Assembly: GCA_020637775.1 (NCBI GenBank)
Contig: JACKJV010000010.1
Span: 62,001 to 126,000, forward strand
Direction of reading: 5' to 3'
Source of the DNA: Brucellaceae bacterium
GTDB lineage: Bacteria > Pseudomonadota > Alphaproteobacteria > Rhizobiales > Rhizobiaceae
DNA length: 64,000 nt
Shown: positions 36,976-46,449 of the stretch, in pieces
Layout of the letters: each line of letters starts with the position of its first letter
Position numbering within the stretch: the stretch's first letter is position 1
Notes under the pieces: generated by a model
The model's input: the letters and a program-made list of their open reading frames with translations, nothing else
Database searches by the model: none
What the model was told of the DNA's origin: nothing
Translations under genes and position numbers: made by a program

Positions 36976-38673
36976 ATGGTTTCGAAAAACCTGTGGTCAG
37001 ACAGGCGTGGATCGTTGCAGGTGGTGATGGCGTTGTCGGCGCTGCCGCTGCTCATGATGACAGGCATTGCCATAGACATCGGTTCTGCGCACAACCACAA
37101 GGTGGAACTTCAGACGGCGGTCGACAATGTGGCCTTGCAATTGGCAAAGCGCAGCGCCCTCAATCCGGCCATGACCACAACCGAGCTGGTCAGCGATGGC
37201 AAGGCCATGCTTGACCGCACCATTCCATTCCCAATCGATTATGCGGAATTTTCTGTCGATACGGGGGGAATCATCGTTCGAATCGACGCCTCCGTCCAAT
37301 ACGAGACCGCTTTCGCCGGCATTATCGGGAAGGACCGGATTGCACTACGGGCAACCGCCGACTCCCGCTTCCGCCGCAAGAACATCGAAATCGCGGTCAC
37401 GGTCGACACCACGAACTCGATGGACAAGATCCTGTCCGGAAAGACCCGGCTCGAAGGCGCAAAGGAGGCGGTTCATGCGTTCACCGATGCCGTGATGACG
37501 GGAACCAACACGGCATTGAATACATCGGTGAAACTGGCGCTTGTACCTTTCGACAACCAGGTCAAGGTTCTGCAGGACGATAAAGCGCAGTGGATTGAAT
37601 ACGATCCACGCCGGGCGTTTTCATGGATCGACAATTTCGGGCAGTCCTCCATCCATCGCATCTATCTTCCGAAATATACCGCTTACCTGAGCGACGGCAC
37701 GCATACGGACCAGAGCATTGATCGCTGGCGGATATTCCGCAAACTGCGCCAGCACGGTGGCAACAAATATGGTTGGAACGGCTGCCTCGAAATGCGGCCG
37801 GGAAAGTATACATTTTCAGTTGCGGCGCCTGTCCGCTACGATCCGAACTCGCTTTTCACGCCGTTCCTTGCGCCCGATCAGCCCGACAATCGTGACGAAT
37901 ACAACAACAACAAGTCGCCCAACAGCTACCTGCCCGATCAGGGGCCGGCCTGCAATTCACCCCGCGCCCCTGAAGGCAAGGATGCCTGGGAACGCCGCGA
38001 ACTCAATGTCTGCAAATATGATGACAGGGCAGGGCCCCTGCAGGTCGGGCGCTACGCGCGCTCGGACTCCTATGCCTATGTGGATGCCAATCCCAACGGG
38101 TTCTGCACCGGCAACAACCCGGTTTTTCCGCTGTCGACCGATGTGCAGGGCTTTCTTGCCGGCGTCGATGCCCTTTCGACCATCGGAAGCTGGGGTGGAA
38201 CGATCATGCCGATCGGTTTCTATTGGGCATGGAACGCGCTCGACAAGGCCGAGCCGCTGCCGGAGGCCGCGCCCGCTGGCGAGGCGGACAAATACATCAT
38301 CTTCCTGTCTGACGGGAAGAACTCGACGCACCCGCTCCGGTTCAACAGCTACTCGCCCTTCGGCTATCCCGGCGACGATCGCTGGGATGCGGCGGCCGGT
38401 TTTGATGACGACGGCGACATCACCCGCGACGAGGCCCTGCACAGCATGACCTACAAGATGTGCGACGCGATCAAGGCCGATCCCGCCAACATCACCGTCT
38501 ATTTCGTCTACTACCTCGACAAGTATGACGCGGAAGCCGAGAAGATCGGGAAACACTGCGCAAGCGGTGACGACAAGTTCATTGTCGCAGGCGACCGCGA
38601 CAAGCTGATCGAGACATTCCGCATGATCGGCCGGGATATCTCCCGGCTGCGGCTCGTGCCCTATGACAGTTGA
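36976..38673 (+). CDS. TadG-like protein with von Willebrand factor A domain
   Basis: 565 residues. The start at MVSKNLWSDRRGSLQ is preferred over an upstream GTG. An N-terminal TadE/G-like region (DRRGSLQVVMALSALPLLMM, residues 9-28) is followed by AIDIGSAHNHKVELQTAVDNVALQLAKR, the classical TadG pattern, then a vWA domain beginning EIAVTVDTTNSMD; the metal-site motif is DTTNS rather than DxSxS. The long periplasmic part is rich in Tyr/Asn/Pro. It ends in a second metal-site loop with IIFLSDGKNS. Function: Flp pilus or surface assembly. No partner tad operon is visible. Confidence 0.85.
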   Translation: MVSKNLWSDRRGSLQVVMALSALPLLMMTGIAIDIGSAHNHKVELQTAVDNVALQLAKRSALNPAMTTTELVSDGKAMLDRTIPFPIDYAEFSVDTGGIIVRIDASVQYETAFAGIIGKDRIALRATADSRFRRKNIEIAVTVDTTNSMDKILSGKTRLEGAKEAVHAFTDAVMTGTNTALNTSVKLALVPFDNQVKVLQDDKAQWIEYDPRRAFSWIDNFGQSSIHRIYLPKYTAYLSDGTHTDQSIDRWRIFRKLRQHGGNKYGWNGCLEMRPGKYTFSVAAPVRYDPNSLFTPFLAPDQPDNRDEYNNNKSPNSYLPDQGPACNSPRAPEGKDAWERRELNVCKYDDRAGPLQVGRYARSDSYAYVDANPNGFCTGNNPVFPLSTDVQGFLAGVDALSTIGSWGGTIMPIGFYWAWNALDKAEPLPEAAPAGEADKYIIFLSDGKNSTHPLRFNSYSPFGYPGDDRWDAAAGFDDDGDITRDEALHSMTYKMCDAIKADPANITVYFVYYLDKYDAEAEKIGKHCASGDDKFIVAGDRDKLIETFRMIGRDISRLRLVPYDS

Positions 38674-38785
38674 GCCAGGTGACATCAGCCCGCGCCGGCA
38701 GGGACCGGCCGGGCATGCCTGCCGTCAGCCCGCGACCAGTCCTCGGATTGACCGGGGTCCATGGTATGACCGGCGGGTGGCAGGC

Positions 38786-38812
38786 AAAAAAAAGCAAGGC
38801 CTCAAGCCTTGC
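38786..38812 (-). terminator. Rho-independent terminator, reverse strand
   Basis: On the reverse strand: GCAAGGC-TTGAG-GCCTTGC followed immediately by eight T. A textbook hairpin, but no annotated reverse-strand gene precedes it, and in the forward direction it lacks a T run, so it does not serve the TadG-like gene. Confidence 0.8.
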
Positions 38813-38935
38813 CATTCAGTTACGCGTTGATCCGTTTCCGAGTTGGCGGCAGCGATTGAACGCGCCAGGATCGCATCCTCCCAAGACTTTGACCGCGTGA
38901 TGAAGGACCGCTTGAAACCGCCGTCCCTTGTTGTG
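38786..38935 (-). ncRNA. Candidate small RNA (about 150 nt)
   Basis: On the reverse strand a GGTGAC box (38966-38971), an 18-nt spacer and CTATTG (38942-38947) fit the rhizobial promoter form CTTGAC-N17-CTATAT loosely and would start transcription near 38935; the terminator ends it at 38786. The sequence can pair internally: TCCC/GGGA at the 5' end, GGCGG with CCGCC and GCGCGTT with AACGCG. An 81-codon frame crosses the region but runs through the terminator and has no recognisable similarity. The RNA family is not recognised. Confidence 0.4.
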
Positions 38936-39154
38936 GTGGGACAATAGACAGAAGCGTGACGGTTTGTCACCCCTTTTCTGCTTCAATTTCAATCAAATGG
39001 TTGCTGCGCTGCAACACGGGCGAGCGGCCGGCGGCGGATTCGGGTCCGGGTTTCCATTCTGCCATGAAATGGCTATGAAGCGCGTGAAAGATTCCGCAGG
39101 CTTCGGCGGGTGCCGATTCCTGCCCCTCCGATCGCCCATATCCAGGACCATTCC

Positions 39155-40483
39155 ATGCGTCTTTCCCGCTACTTCCTTCCCATCCTCAAGGAAAATCCCC
39201 GCGAGGCGGAGATTGTCTCGCACCGCCTCATGTTGCGCGCCGGCATGATCCGCCAGCAATCGGCCGGCATCTTCTCGCTTCTGCCCCTCGGGCTGAAGGT
39301 CCTTGGCAAGGTCAATACGATCATCCGCGAGGAGCAGAACCGGGCAGGGGCCATCGAAATTCTGATGCCGACCATCCAGTCGGCAGACCTTTGGCGCGAA
39401 AGCGGCCGTTACGACGACTATGGCAAGGAGATGCTGCGCATCAAGGACCGTCACGAGCGCGACATGCTCTACGGTCCGACCAACGAGGAGATGGTGACGG
39501 ACATCTTCCGCTCCTACGTCCGCTCCTACAAGGACCTGCCGCTCAATCTCTATCACATCCAGTGGAAGTTCCGGGACGAGGTGCGCCCGCGCTTTGGCGT
39601 CATGCGCGGCCGTGAATTCCTGATGAAGGACGCCTATTCCTTCGATCTGGACTACGAGGGCGCGCGCGCAGCCTACAATCGCATGTTCGTCGCCTATCTG
39701 CGCACCTTCGAGCGCATGGGCATGAAGGCCATTCCCATGCGGGCCGATACCGGGCCCATCGGCGGCGATCTCAGCCATGAGTTCATCATCCTTGCCGAGA
39801 CCGGTGAATCCGAGGTTTTCTGCCATTCCGACTTCATGACCATGTCGGCGCCGGACGCCGACATCGATTTCACCAATGATTCCGAAATCGCAGCGGTCGT
39901 GGAACAATGGACCACGCCCTATGCCGCGACCGACGAGATGCATGACGAAGCGGCCTGGGACGCGCTGCCGGAAGGCAAGCGCATGAATGCCCGCGGTATC
40001 GAGGTCGGCCACATCTTCCATTTCGGCACCAAGTATTCCGCGCCCATGGGCGCCAGCGTCACCGGTCCCGACGGCAAAGAGCATCCTGTTTCGATGGGAT
40101 CCTACGGTATCGGCCCCACACGGGTGGTTGCTGCCATCATCGAGGCGAGCCACGATGAGAACGGCATCATCTGGCCCGATGCGGTGGCGCCTTTCGAAAT
40201 GTCGATCATCAACATGAAGCCCGGCAACGAGGCCTGCGACGCTGCCAGCGAGAGGCTGTACGGCACATTGGCCGCCGCCGGGTGCGATGTGCTTTATGAC
40301 GACACCGACAAGAGCGCCGGCCAGAAATTCGCCACCCATGATCTCATCGGCATCCCGTACCAGATCATAGCCGGTCCGCGTGGCGTGGCAGCCGGCGAGG
40401 TGGAGGTGAAGAACCGGCGCAGTGGCGAGCGCGAAACCATGACCATCGATGCCGCGCTCAATCGCTTTGGCGGCCGCGCATGA
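39155..40483 (+). CDS. proS: Prolyl-tRNA synthetase (short alphaproteobacterial form)
   Basis: 442 residues from [15 protein letters not shown]. It charges tRNA-Pro; class II motifs are clear: motif 1 region [21 protein letters not shown], motif 2 [35 protein letters not shown], motif 3 [17 protein letters not shown], and the anticodon-binding domain from about residue 345. It lacks the approximately 180-residue editing insertion of the E. coli enzyme, as is normal in Rhizobiales. The stop overlaps lolC by 4 bp. Confidence 0.96.
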   Translation: MRLSRYFLPILKENPREAEIVSHRLMLRAGMIRQQSAGIFSLLPLGLKVLGKVNTIIREEQNRAGAIEILMPTIQSADLWRESGRYDDYGKEMLRIKDRHERDMLYGPTNEEMVTDIFRSYVRSYKDLPLNLYHIQWKFRDEVRPRFGVMRGREFLMKDAYSFDLDYEGARAAYNRMFVAYLRTFERMGMKAIPMRADTGPIGGDLSHEFIILAETGESEVFCHSDFMTMSAPDADIDFTNDSEIAAVVEQWTTPYAATDEMHDEAAWDALPEGKRMNARGIEVGHIFHFGTKYSAPMGASVTGPDGKEHPVSMGSYGIGPTRVVAAIIEASHDENGIIWPDAVAPFEMSIINMKPGNEACDAASERLYGTLAAAGCDVLYDDTDKSAGQKFATHDLIGIPYQIIAGPRGVAAGEVEVKNRRSGERETMTIDAALNRFGGRA

Positions 40484-41778
40484 GCGAGACGGCAGCCTCG
40501 TCCGGACATTCGGTGCCGGCCGGCGCCGGCCCCTTTTCCGCATTCGAACGCATGGTGGCGCTGCGCTACCTGCGGTCGCGGCGCAAGGAGACGATTGTCT
40601 CCGTCATTGCGCTGATTTCCTTCATCGGCATCATGCTGGGCGTGGCCACGCTCATCATCGTGATGGCGGTGATGAACGGGTTCCGCGTCGAGTTGCTCGA
40701 CCGCATCCTTGGCGTCAACGGCCATGTCATCGTGCAGCCTGTCGACAGCCCGCTGACCGATTATGACGCCGTGGCAAACCGCATTGCGGCATTGGACGGC
40801 ATTCGCGCTGCCCTGCCGCTGGTCGAGGGCCAGGCGCTTGCCTCCGGCCGTGTCGGCGCGGGCACGGGGGCGCTGGTGCGCGGCGTGCGCGACCAGGACA
40901 TTCCGAGAATTCAGGCCCTGGCAGGCAATGTCCGCCAGGGCTCGCTCGACGGTTTCGAGGCCAGCGAGGGCGTGGCCATCGGCGCGCGCATGGCCGAAAA
41001 CCTGGGTCTTGCCCTTGGTGACATCCTGACCCTCGTGTCTCCCGATGGTGACGTGACGCCGATCGGCACGACGCCGCGGGTAAAGGGCTACCCGGTGGTG
41101 GCGGTCTTCGAAATCGGCATGTCGGAATACGATTCCTCCATCGTTTACATGCCCTTGTCCGAGGCCCAGCTCTATTTCAACCAGGAAAACCAGGTCCAGT
41201 CCATCGAGGTCTTCCTGGACGATCCGGATACGGTCGATACCCTGCGCACGGCCATCGAGACCGCGGCCGCCCGGCCCGTGTTCCTGTCGGATTGGCGCCA
41301 GCGCAATCGCGCCTTCTTTTCCGCCCTTCAGGTGGAGCGCAACGTCATGTTCATGATCCTGACGCTGATCGTGCTGGTGGCGGCGCTCAACATCATTTCC
41401 GGCCTCATCATGCTGGTGAAGGACAAGGGCCGCGACATCGCCATCCTTCGCACCATGGGCGCGACATCGGGCTCGATCCTGCGCATTTTCCTGATGACCG
41501 GCTCCGCCATCGGCCTCACCGGCACGCTCGGCGGGCTGTTCCTCGGCCTGCTCGTCTGCTGGAATATCGAATCGATCCGCCAGTTCTTCTCCTGGCTGTC
41601 CGGCACGACGATTTTTGATCCCAATCTCTATTTCCTGAGCCAGCTTCCCGCCAAGATCGATGTGGGCGAAACGCTGGCGGTGCTTGTCATGGCCATGGTT
41701 CTTTCCTTCATCGCCACCATCATTCCGGCCTGGCGCGCCGCGCGCATCGATCCGGTTGACGCCCTGAGGTACGAATGA
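40480..41778 (+). CDS. lolC: Lipoprotein-releasing ABC transporter permease (LolC/LolE type)
   Basis: 432 residues. One helix near residues 40-60 ([22 protein letters not shown]), a large periplasmic MacB-like domain (about 65-290), then three C-terminal helices of FtsX type ([40 protein letters not shown]; the last before [17 protein letters not shown]). It extracts outer-membrane lipoproteins from the inner membrane with LolD. ATGA overlaps join proS-lolC and lolC-lolD, so the three are one unit. Confidence 0.94.
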   Translation: MSETAASSGHSVPAGAGPFSAFERMVALRYLRSRRKETIVSVIALISFIGIMLGVATLIIVMAVMNGFRVELLDRILGVNGHVIVQPVDSPLTDYDAVANRIAALDGIRAALPLVEGQALASGRVGAGTGALVRGVRDQDIPRIQALAGNVRQGSLDGFEASEGVAIGARMAENLGLALGDILTLVSPDGDVTPIGTTPRVKGYPVVAVFEIGMSEYDSSIVYMPLSEAQLYFNQENQVQSIEVFLDDPDTVDTLRTAIETAAARPVFLSDWRQRNRAFFSALQVERNVMFMILTLIVLVAALNIISGLIMLVKDKGRDIAILRTMGATSGSILRIFLMTGSAIGLTGTLGGLFLGLLVCWNIESIRQFFSWLSGTTIFDPNLYFLSQLPAKIDVGETLAVLVMAMVLSFIATIIPAWRAARIDPVDALRYE

Positions 41779-42455
41779 TGGCCGTTGCGCTGGAACTGAG
41801 GTCGGTCAGCCGCCACTATGACCAGGGGGGCAAGCGGCTCGACATCCTGCTCGACTGCGATTTCGCGCTGCATTCCGGCGAGATGGTCGCGCTCGTCGCC
41901 CCATCCGGCGCGGGCAAGTCCACGCTGCTGCACACGGCCGGTCTGCTGGAGCGCCCCGATGGCGGCGATGTCCATGTCAATGCACGTGCCTGCGGCCGTC
42001 TCAATGATGAACAACGCACCGCGATCCGGCGAAACGATATCGGCTTCGTCTACCAGTTCCATCACCTGCTGCCGGAATTCTCCGCCCTGGAGAACATCAT
42101 GATGCCCCAGCTCCTTCACGGGCTGTCACGCGCCGAAGCGGCGCAAAGGGCAGGTCAGTTGCTCGACTACATGAAGGTCGGCCATCGCGCCGATCACCGG
42201 CCCTCCGAGCTTTCCGGAGGCGAGCAGCAACGGGTTGCGATTGCGCGCGCCGTTGCCAATGCGCCGCTTGTCCTGCTGGCGGATGAACCCACCGGCAACC
42301 TGGATCCGGTCACCTCGTCCTATGTCTTCGAGGCCCTGGAGGCGCTGGTGCGCAAGTCTGGCCTGGCGGCCTTGATCGCCACCCACAATCACGAGCTTGC
42401 CAGGCGCATGGATCGCCGCGTGACGCTGAAGGACGGCAAGATCGTGCCCCTGTGA
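41775..42455 (+). CDS. lolD: Lipoprotein-releasing ABC transporter ATP-binding protein LolD
   Basis: 226 residues. Walker [10 protein letters not shown] (the first glycine replaced by alanine compared with GPSGAGKST; the key lysine is kept), the LolD-typical [23 protein letters not shown]-loop, signature [14 protein letters not shown], Walker [12 protein letters not shown] and the switch histidine in ATHNHELA. It powers LolC. The gene ends the proS-lolC-lolD unit. Confidence 0.95.
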   Translation: MMAVALELRSVSRHYDQGGKRLDILLDCDFALHSGEMVALVAPSGAGKSTLLHTAGLLERPDGGDVHVNARACGRLNDEQRTAIRRNDIGFVYQFHHLLPEFSALENIMMPQLLHGLSRAEAAQRAGQLLDYMKVGHRADHRPSELSGGEQQRVAIARAVANAPLVLLADEPTGNLDPVTSSYVFEALEALVRKSGLAALIATHNHELARRMDRRVTLKDGKIVPL

Positions 42456-42615
42456 GTTGTTGCCATCCTTGGGTTCCGGCCTGCCTGTCGCGGGCGCGGC
42501 CGGATGCACGCTACGCTTTTTGTCAATGAAATCTTAACCATGAGGCTGGGGATAGCGGGAATTGATGTTCCTGTCATGTCTTCATGGTTGACGCGGGAAC
42601 AAAACGGGAATAAAA

Positions 42616-42630
42616 GAACAAAATACGAAC
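42616..42630. promoter_or_regulatory. LexA-like direct repeat upstream of the dnaE region
   Basis: GAAC-AAAATAC-GAAC is a perfect GAAC-N7-GAAC, the reverse complement of the alphaproteobacterial SOS box GTTC-N7-GTTC. A second, imperfect GAAC-N7-GAAT lies at 42597-42611. Both are in the AT-rich leader 18-50 bp before the 28-codon gene. Such boxes also occur by chance about once or twice per 64 kb, so this is a candidate only. Confidence 0.35.
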
Positions 42631-42648
42631 AAAGAGGGAGTTGCTGCC

Positions 42649-42735
42649 ATGTCCGACCTGATTTATGACGTCGCCTCGCTGGTCTCCGTTTCCATGTTCA
42701 TCGTCGCGTCTGCCATGTGGATCGGCGCACTTTAG
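42649..42735 (+). CDS. 28-residue hydrophobic microprotein upstream of dnaE
   Basis: MSDLIYDVASLVSVSMFIVA continues SAMWIGAL and stops. It is preceded by AGAGGGAG (42633-42640) at 8-nt spacing, a strong ribosome-binding site. A short polar start is followed by about 20 hydrophobic residues, i.e. a single-helix membrane microprotein. It lies in the 425-bp lolD-dnaE gap with its own AT-rich leader. I believe similar tiny ORFs occur at this site in other rhizobia but cannot verify it. Function unknown. Confidence 0.6.
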   Translation: MSDLIYDVASLVSVSMFIVASAMWIGAL

Positions 42736-42880
42736 GGCGATCGTCCGTCTCCTTTCCCTGAATGATGGGGATAGCCGGCCGGTCCTTCTGCCTGCAACGG
42801 GCTTCGTTCTGGACTTGGCGCCCCGGCTTGCCGAAACTGACGTCTGAGATGTCAGGATTCGGGACCGGCAGGTGAGGGCG

Positions 42881-45800
42881 ATGGACGAACAGGCGAAAGA
42901 CGGGCGGATGTTCATTCACCTGCGTGTTCACTCCCAATATTCCCTGCTGGAAGGCGCGTTGCCACTCGGCAAGGTCATTGGCCATGCCCTCGCGGACGAG
43001 GCGCCGGCCATTGCCGTCACCGATACCAACAACCTGTTCGGCGCGCTCGAATTCGCACAGAAGGCCACCAAGGACGGCATCCAGCCGATCGTCGGTTGCC
43101 AGCTCGCGGTCGACTTCGCCGACAGGCCGGAGGATGCGGGCCGCGCGCCGGGGCGCAAGGTGGAGACGCTTGCCTCCCTTGTCTTCATCGCGGCGAGTGA
43201 GGAAGGCTACGCAAATCTCGTGCGCCTTGTCTCCCGTGCCTATCTCGCGACCGGAGAGGGCGAGCCGGTTCATGTCACGCCGGGCTGGATCGCCGAACTC
43301 TCCGCCGGCGTGATCTGCCTGACCGGCGGGCCGGATGGCCCGTTGGGCCGGGAATTGAAGGCGGGCCATTCCGTCATTGCCGAACAGAGACTGGCGGCGC
43401 TCAAGCGCTGGTTCGGCGACCGGCTCTATGTGGAATTGCAACGGTGCGGCAACTGGGACCGGGCGCTGGAGGCTGCGACCGTCAAGCTTGCCTATGACCA
43501 CCGGCTCCCGCTCGTTGCCACCAATGAGGCCTTCTTTCCCAGGCGTGAGGATTACGATGCCCATGACGCCCTGATTGCGATTGCCGAAGGGACCGTGATC
43601 GCGGTTGACGAACGCCGCAAGCTGACGCCGGACAATTATCTGCGCAGTCAGGCTGAGATGATTGCCTTGTTCTCCGACCTGCCGGAAGCTGTCGAGAACA
43701 CTGTCGAGATCGCGCGCCGCTGCCACTATTTTCCCGAGACGCGAAAGCCCATCCTGCCGCGATTTACCGGCGGCGATCTGGAAGACGCCGAAGCGGTCGT
43801 CGCCGCGGAAGCCGCGGAGTTGCGCCGGCAGGCGGTTGACGGTTTGGCGATGCGCCTTGAAAGCCAGGGCCTTTCGGCCGGCTACACCCGGGAGGACTAC
43901 GAAAAGCGTCTCGACTACGAACTCGGCATCATCGAGCGGATGAAGTTTCCGGGCTACTTCCTGATCGTGTCCGACTTCATCAAGTGGGGCAAGGCGCATG
44001 ACATTCCCGTCGGTCCCGGGCGCGGCTCCGGCGCGGGGTCGCTGGTCGCCTGGGTGCTGACCATCACCGACATAGACCCCTTGCGGTTTTCGCTTCTGTT
44101 CGAGCGCTTCCTCAATCCCGAACGCGTGTCGATGCCGGACTTCGATATCGACTTCTGCCAGGAGCGCCGCGACGAGGTGATCCGCTATGTGCAGGAAAAA
44201 TACGGCCGCGACCAGGTGGCCCAGATCATCACCTTTGGATCCCTGCAGGCGCGCGCCGTGCTGCGCGATGTCGGGCGCGTGCTCCAGATGCCCTATGGCC
44301 AGGTCGACCGGCTGACGAAGCTGGTGCCGTCGAACCCCGCCAACCCCGTGCCGCTGGAAAAGGCGGTTGCCGATGAACCGCGCTTTGCCGAGGAGATCGA
44401 GAAGGAGCCGATCGTCGGTACGCTGATCGACATTGCCAGGAAGCTGGAGGGGCTTTACCGCCATGCCTCCACCCATGCCGCCGGCATCGTGATCGGCGAT
44501 CGGCCGTTGTCGGAACTGGTGCCCATGTACCGCGATCCGCGTTCCGACATGCCGGTCACGCAATTCAACATGAAATGGGTCGAACAGGCCGGCCTGGTGA
44601 AATTCGACTTCCTCGGCCTGAAAACCCTGACCGTCATCGAGACGGCGGTCAAGTTCGTGCGCCGGCGCGGCGTGGATCTGGACATGTCGCAGATTCCGCT
44701 GGACGACGCGCCCACCTATCAGATGCTGGCGCGCGGCGAGACCGTGGGCATCTTCCAGGTGGAATCGGCCGGAATGCGCAAGGCCCTGATCGGCATGAAG
44801 CCGGACTGCATCGAGGACATCATCGCCCTCGTCGCGCTTTATCGTCCCGGTCCCATGGAGAACATTCCCACCTACAACGCGCGCAAGCACGGGCATGAGG
44901 AAATCGCCTCCATTCACCCGAAGATCGATCACCTTGTGAAGGAGACCCAGGGCGTCATCGTTTACCAGGAACAGGTGATGCAGATCGCGCAGGAACTGTC
45001 GGGCTATTCGCTGGGCGAAGCCGATCTTCTGCGCCGCGCCATGGGCAAGAAGATCCGCGCCGAGATGGACAAGCAGCGCGTGCGCTTTGTTGATGGCGCT
45101 GTGGAGCGCGGCGTGTCGAAGGCGCAGGCCAACACGATCTTCGACCTCCTGGCGAAATTCGCCGACTACGGCTTCAACAAGTCCCACGCGGCCGCCTATG
45201 CGGTCGTGTCGTACCAGACAGCGTGGCTGAAGGCGCATTACCCGGTCGAGTTCCTGGCCGCGTCCATGTCGCTGGACATGAACAACACCGACAAGCTCAA
45301 CGACTTCCGTCAGGATGCCTTGCGGCTTGGCATCGAAGTGGTTGCGCCGTCGGTCATGACCTCCCATCACCTGTTCGAGGTCGGCGAGAACCGGATCTAT
45401 TATTCGCTTTCGGCGATCAAGGGTGTGGGCGAGGCCGCGGTGCGTCACATCGAGCAGCGGCGGGCGGAGAAAGCCTTTGGATCGCTGGAGGATTTCTGCG
45501 AGCGCATCGACCCGCGCATCGTTGGCAAGCGCGTGCTGGAAAGCCTGATTTCGGCCGGCGCGCTCGATTGTTTCGGCCATCAACGGGAAAACATGCTTGC
45601 CGGTCTCGACCGGATGATGGGCCTGGGTGCGCGCGCGGCGGAAAATGCTGCGTCCGGGCAGCACGACATGTTTGCCGGCGGTTCGGATGCCGTGGCTGAG
45701 AAGCTGCGCTTGCCCGCGGCCGAGCCGTGGAGTTCGGCCGAAAAGCTGCATCGTGAGTTTCAGGCGGTCGGCTTCTATCTGTCTGCCCATCCGCTGGATG

Positions 45801-46363
45801 AGCATGCCGAGGCGCTCAAGCGCATGCGGGTCCAGAACTGGGCGGATTTTTCCGCGGCGGTCAAGCGCGGCGCCAGCGCGGGGCGCCTGGCCGGTACGAT
45901 TGTCTCCAGGCAGGAGCGGCGCATCCAGAACGGTGCCTCGCGCATGGGCATCGTCATGCTCACCGATGCGTCCGGGCAGTACGAGGCAGTTCTCTATGCG
46001 GAAGACCTGCTGAAATACCGGGATCTGCTTGAACCCGGCAATTCGGTCGTCATCACCGTTGCCGCCCGCGACAATCCCGAAGGCGTCCGGGTGCGCATCC
46101 AGACCGTCAAGCTGCTGGGCGACGAGGATGCCCAGGCCTCGCTCAAGGCCCTTCGCATCTTCGTACGCGACGCAAGTCCGCTTCAGTCCATCGCCGCACA
46201 GCTTCCACCAGGCCAGGGTGAAGGCCAGGTCAGCCTCATCGTCATCAAGCCGGAAGGCGGCGGCGAGGTCGAGGTCGGGCTGCCCGGCCACTACGACCTG
46301 AAGGAAAAGCTGCCCAATGCCCTTCGCGCCATTCCCGGTGTCGTAGATGTCGAGATGGTCTGA
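42881..46363 (+). CDS. dnaE: DNA polymerase III alpha subunit (replicative DnaE1)
   Basis: 1160 residues, the replicative length. The PHP domain begins MFIHLRVHSQYSLLEGALPL; the C-family polymerase core contains the catalytic aspartates in MPDFDIDFCQERRDEVIRYV (about residues 418-437), then FDFLGLKTLTVIE and YRPGPMENIPTYNARKHG; a helix-hairpin-helix and OB fold follow near the end. The start is set at the ATG after AGGTGAGGG. It is DnaE1 rather than the mutagenic DnaE2 because neither imuA nor imuB is next to it. Confidence 0.95.
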   Translation: MDEQAKDGRMFIHLRVHSQYSLLEGALPLGKVIGHALADEAPAIAVTDTNNLFGALEFAQKATKDGIQPIVGCQLAVDFADRPEDAGRAPGRKVETLASLVFIAASEEGYANLVRLVSRAYLATGEGEPVHVTPGWIAELSAGVICLTGGPDGPLGRELKAGHSVIAEQRLAALKRWFGDRLYVELQRCGNWDRALEAATVKLAYDHRLPLVATNEAFFPRREDYDAHDALIAIAEGTVIAVDERRKLTPDNYLRSQAEMIALFSDLPEAVENTVEIARRCHYFPETRKPILPRFTGGDLEDAEAVVAAEAAELRRQAVDGLAMRLESQGLSAGYTREDYEKRLDYELGIIERMKFPGYFLIVSDFIKWGKAHDIPVGPGRGSGAGSLVAWVLTITDIDPLRFSLLFERFLNPERVSMPDFDIDFCQERRDEVIRYVQEKYGRDQVAQIITFGSLQARAVLRDVGRVLQMPYGQVDRLTKLVPSNPANPVPLEKAVADEPRFAEEIEKEPIVGTLIDIARKLEGLYRHASTHAAGIVIGDRPLSELVPMYRDPRSDMPVTQFNMKWVEQAGLVKFDFLGLKTLTVIETAVKFVRRRGVDLDMSQIPLDDAPTYQMLARGETVGIFQVESAGMRKALIGMKPDCIEDIIALVALYRPGPMENIPTYNARKHGHEEIASIHPKIDHLVKETQGVIVYQEQVMQIAQELSGYSLGEADLLRRAMGKKIRAEMDKQRVRFVDGAVERGVSKAQANTIFDLLAKFADYGFNKSHAAAYAVVSYQTAWLKAHYPVEFLAASMSLDMNNTDKLNDFRQDALRLGIEVVAPSVMTSHHLFEVGENRIYYSLSAIKGVGEAAVRHIEQRRAEKAFGSLEDFCERIDPRIVGKRVLESLISAGALDCFGHQRENMLAGLDRMMGLGARAAENAASGQHDMFAGGSDAVAEKLRLPAAEPWSSAEKLHREFQAVGFYLSAHPLDEHAEALKRMRVQNWADFSAAVKRGASAGRLAGTIVSRQERRIQNGASRMGIVMLTDASGQYEAVLYAEDLLKYRDLLEPGNSVVITVAARDNPEGVRVRIQTVKLLGDEDAQASLKALRIFVRDASPLQSIAAQLPPGQGEGQVSLIVIKPEGGGEVEVGLPGHYDLKEKLPNALRAIPGVVDVEMV

Positions 46364-46449
46364 CCCGGAAACGGCCCGTGCGCCCGATTGCCGCGTTGAT
46401 TGTTCCCGATTGCGGCCCCAGATTGCAGTGGTTTATGGGGAGTCTTTCC

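Larger units (their letters stand above)
38674..39154. other. Gene-less spacer TadG-proS holding a reverse-strand RNA candidate
   Basis: 481 bp. No convincing protein gene on either strand. The reverse strand carries a strong terminator (38786-38812) and a possible promoter about 130-185 bp upstream of it, see the ncRNA entry. A GTGAC/GTCAC stem (38955-38970) lies in the same promoter area. Confidence 0.5.

Noticed and set aside
38725..38970. 81-codon reverse frame over the small-RNA candidate
   Set aside because: It starts at GTG, reads through the terminator hairpin and T run, and shows no similarity; an RNA product fits better.
42698..46291. 1197-codon reverse frame opposite dnaE
   Set aside because: Antisense shadow; the DnaE motifs on the forward strand account for the whole interval.
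42881..46363. DnaE2 (error-prone polymerase of the imuA-imuB-dnaE2 cassette)
   Set aside because: Length, full PHP start and absence of imuA/imuB neighbours point to the replicative DnaE1.
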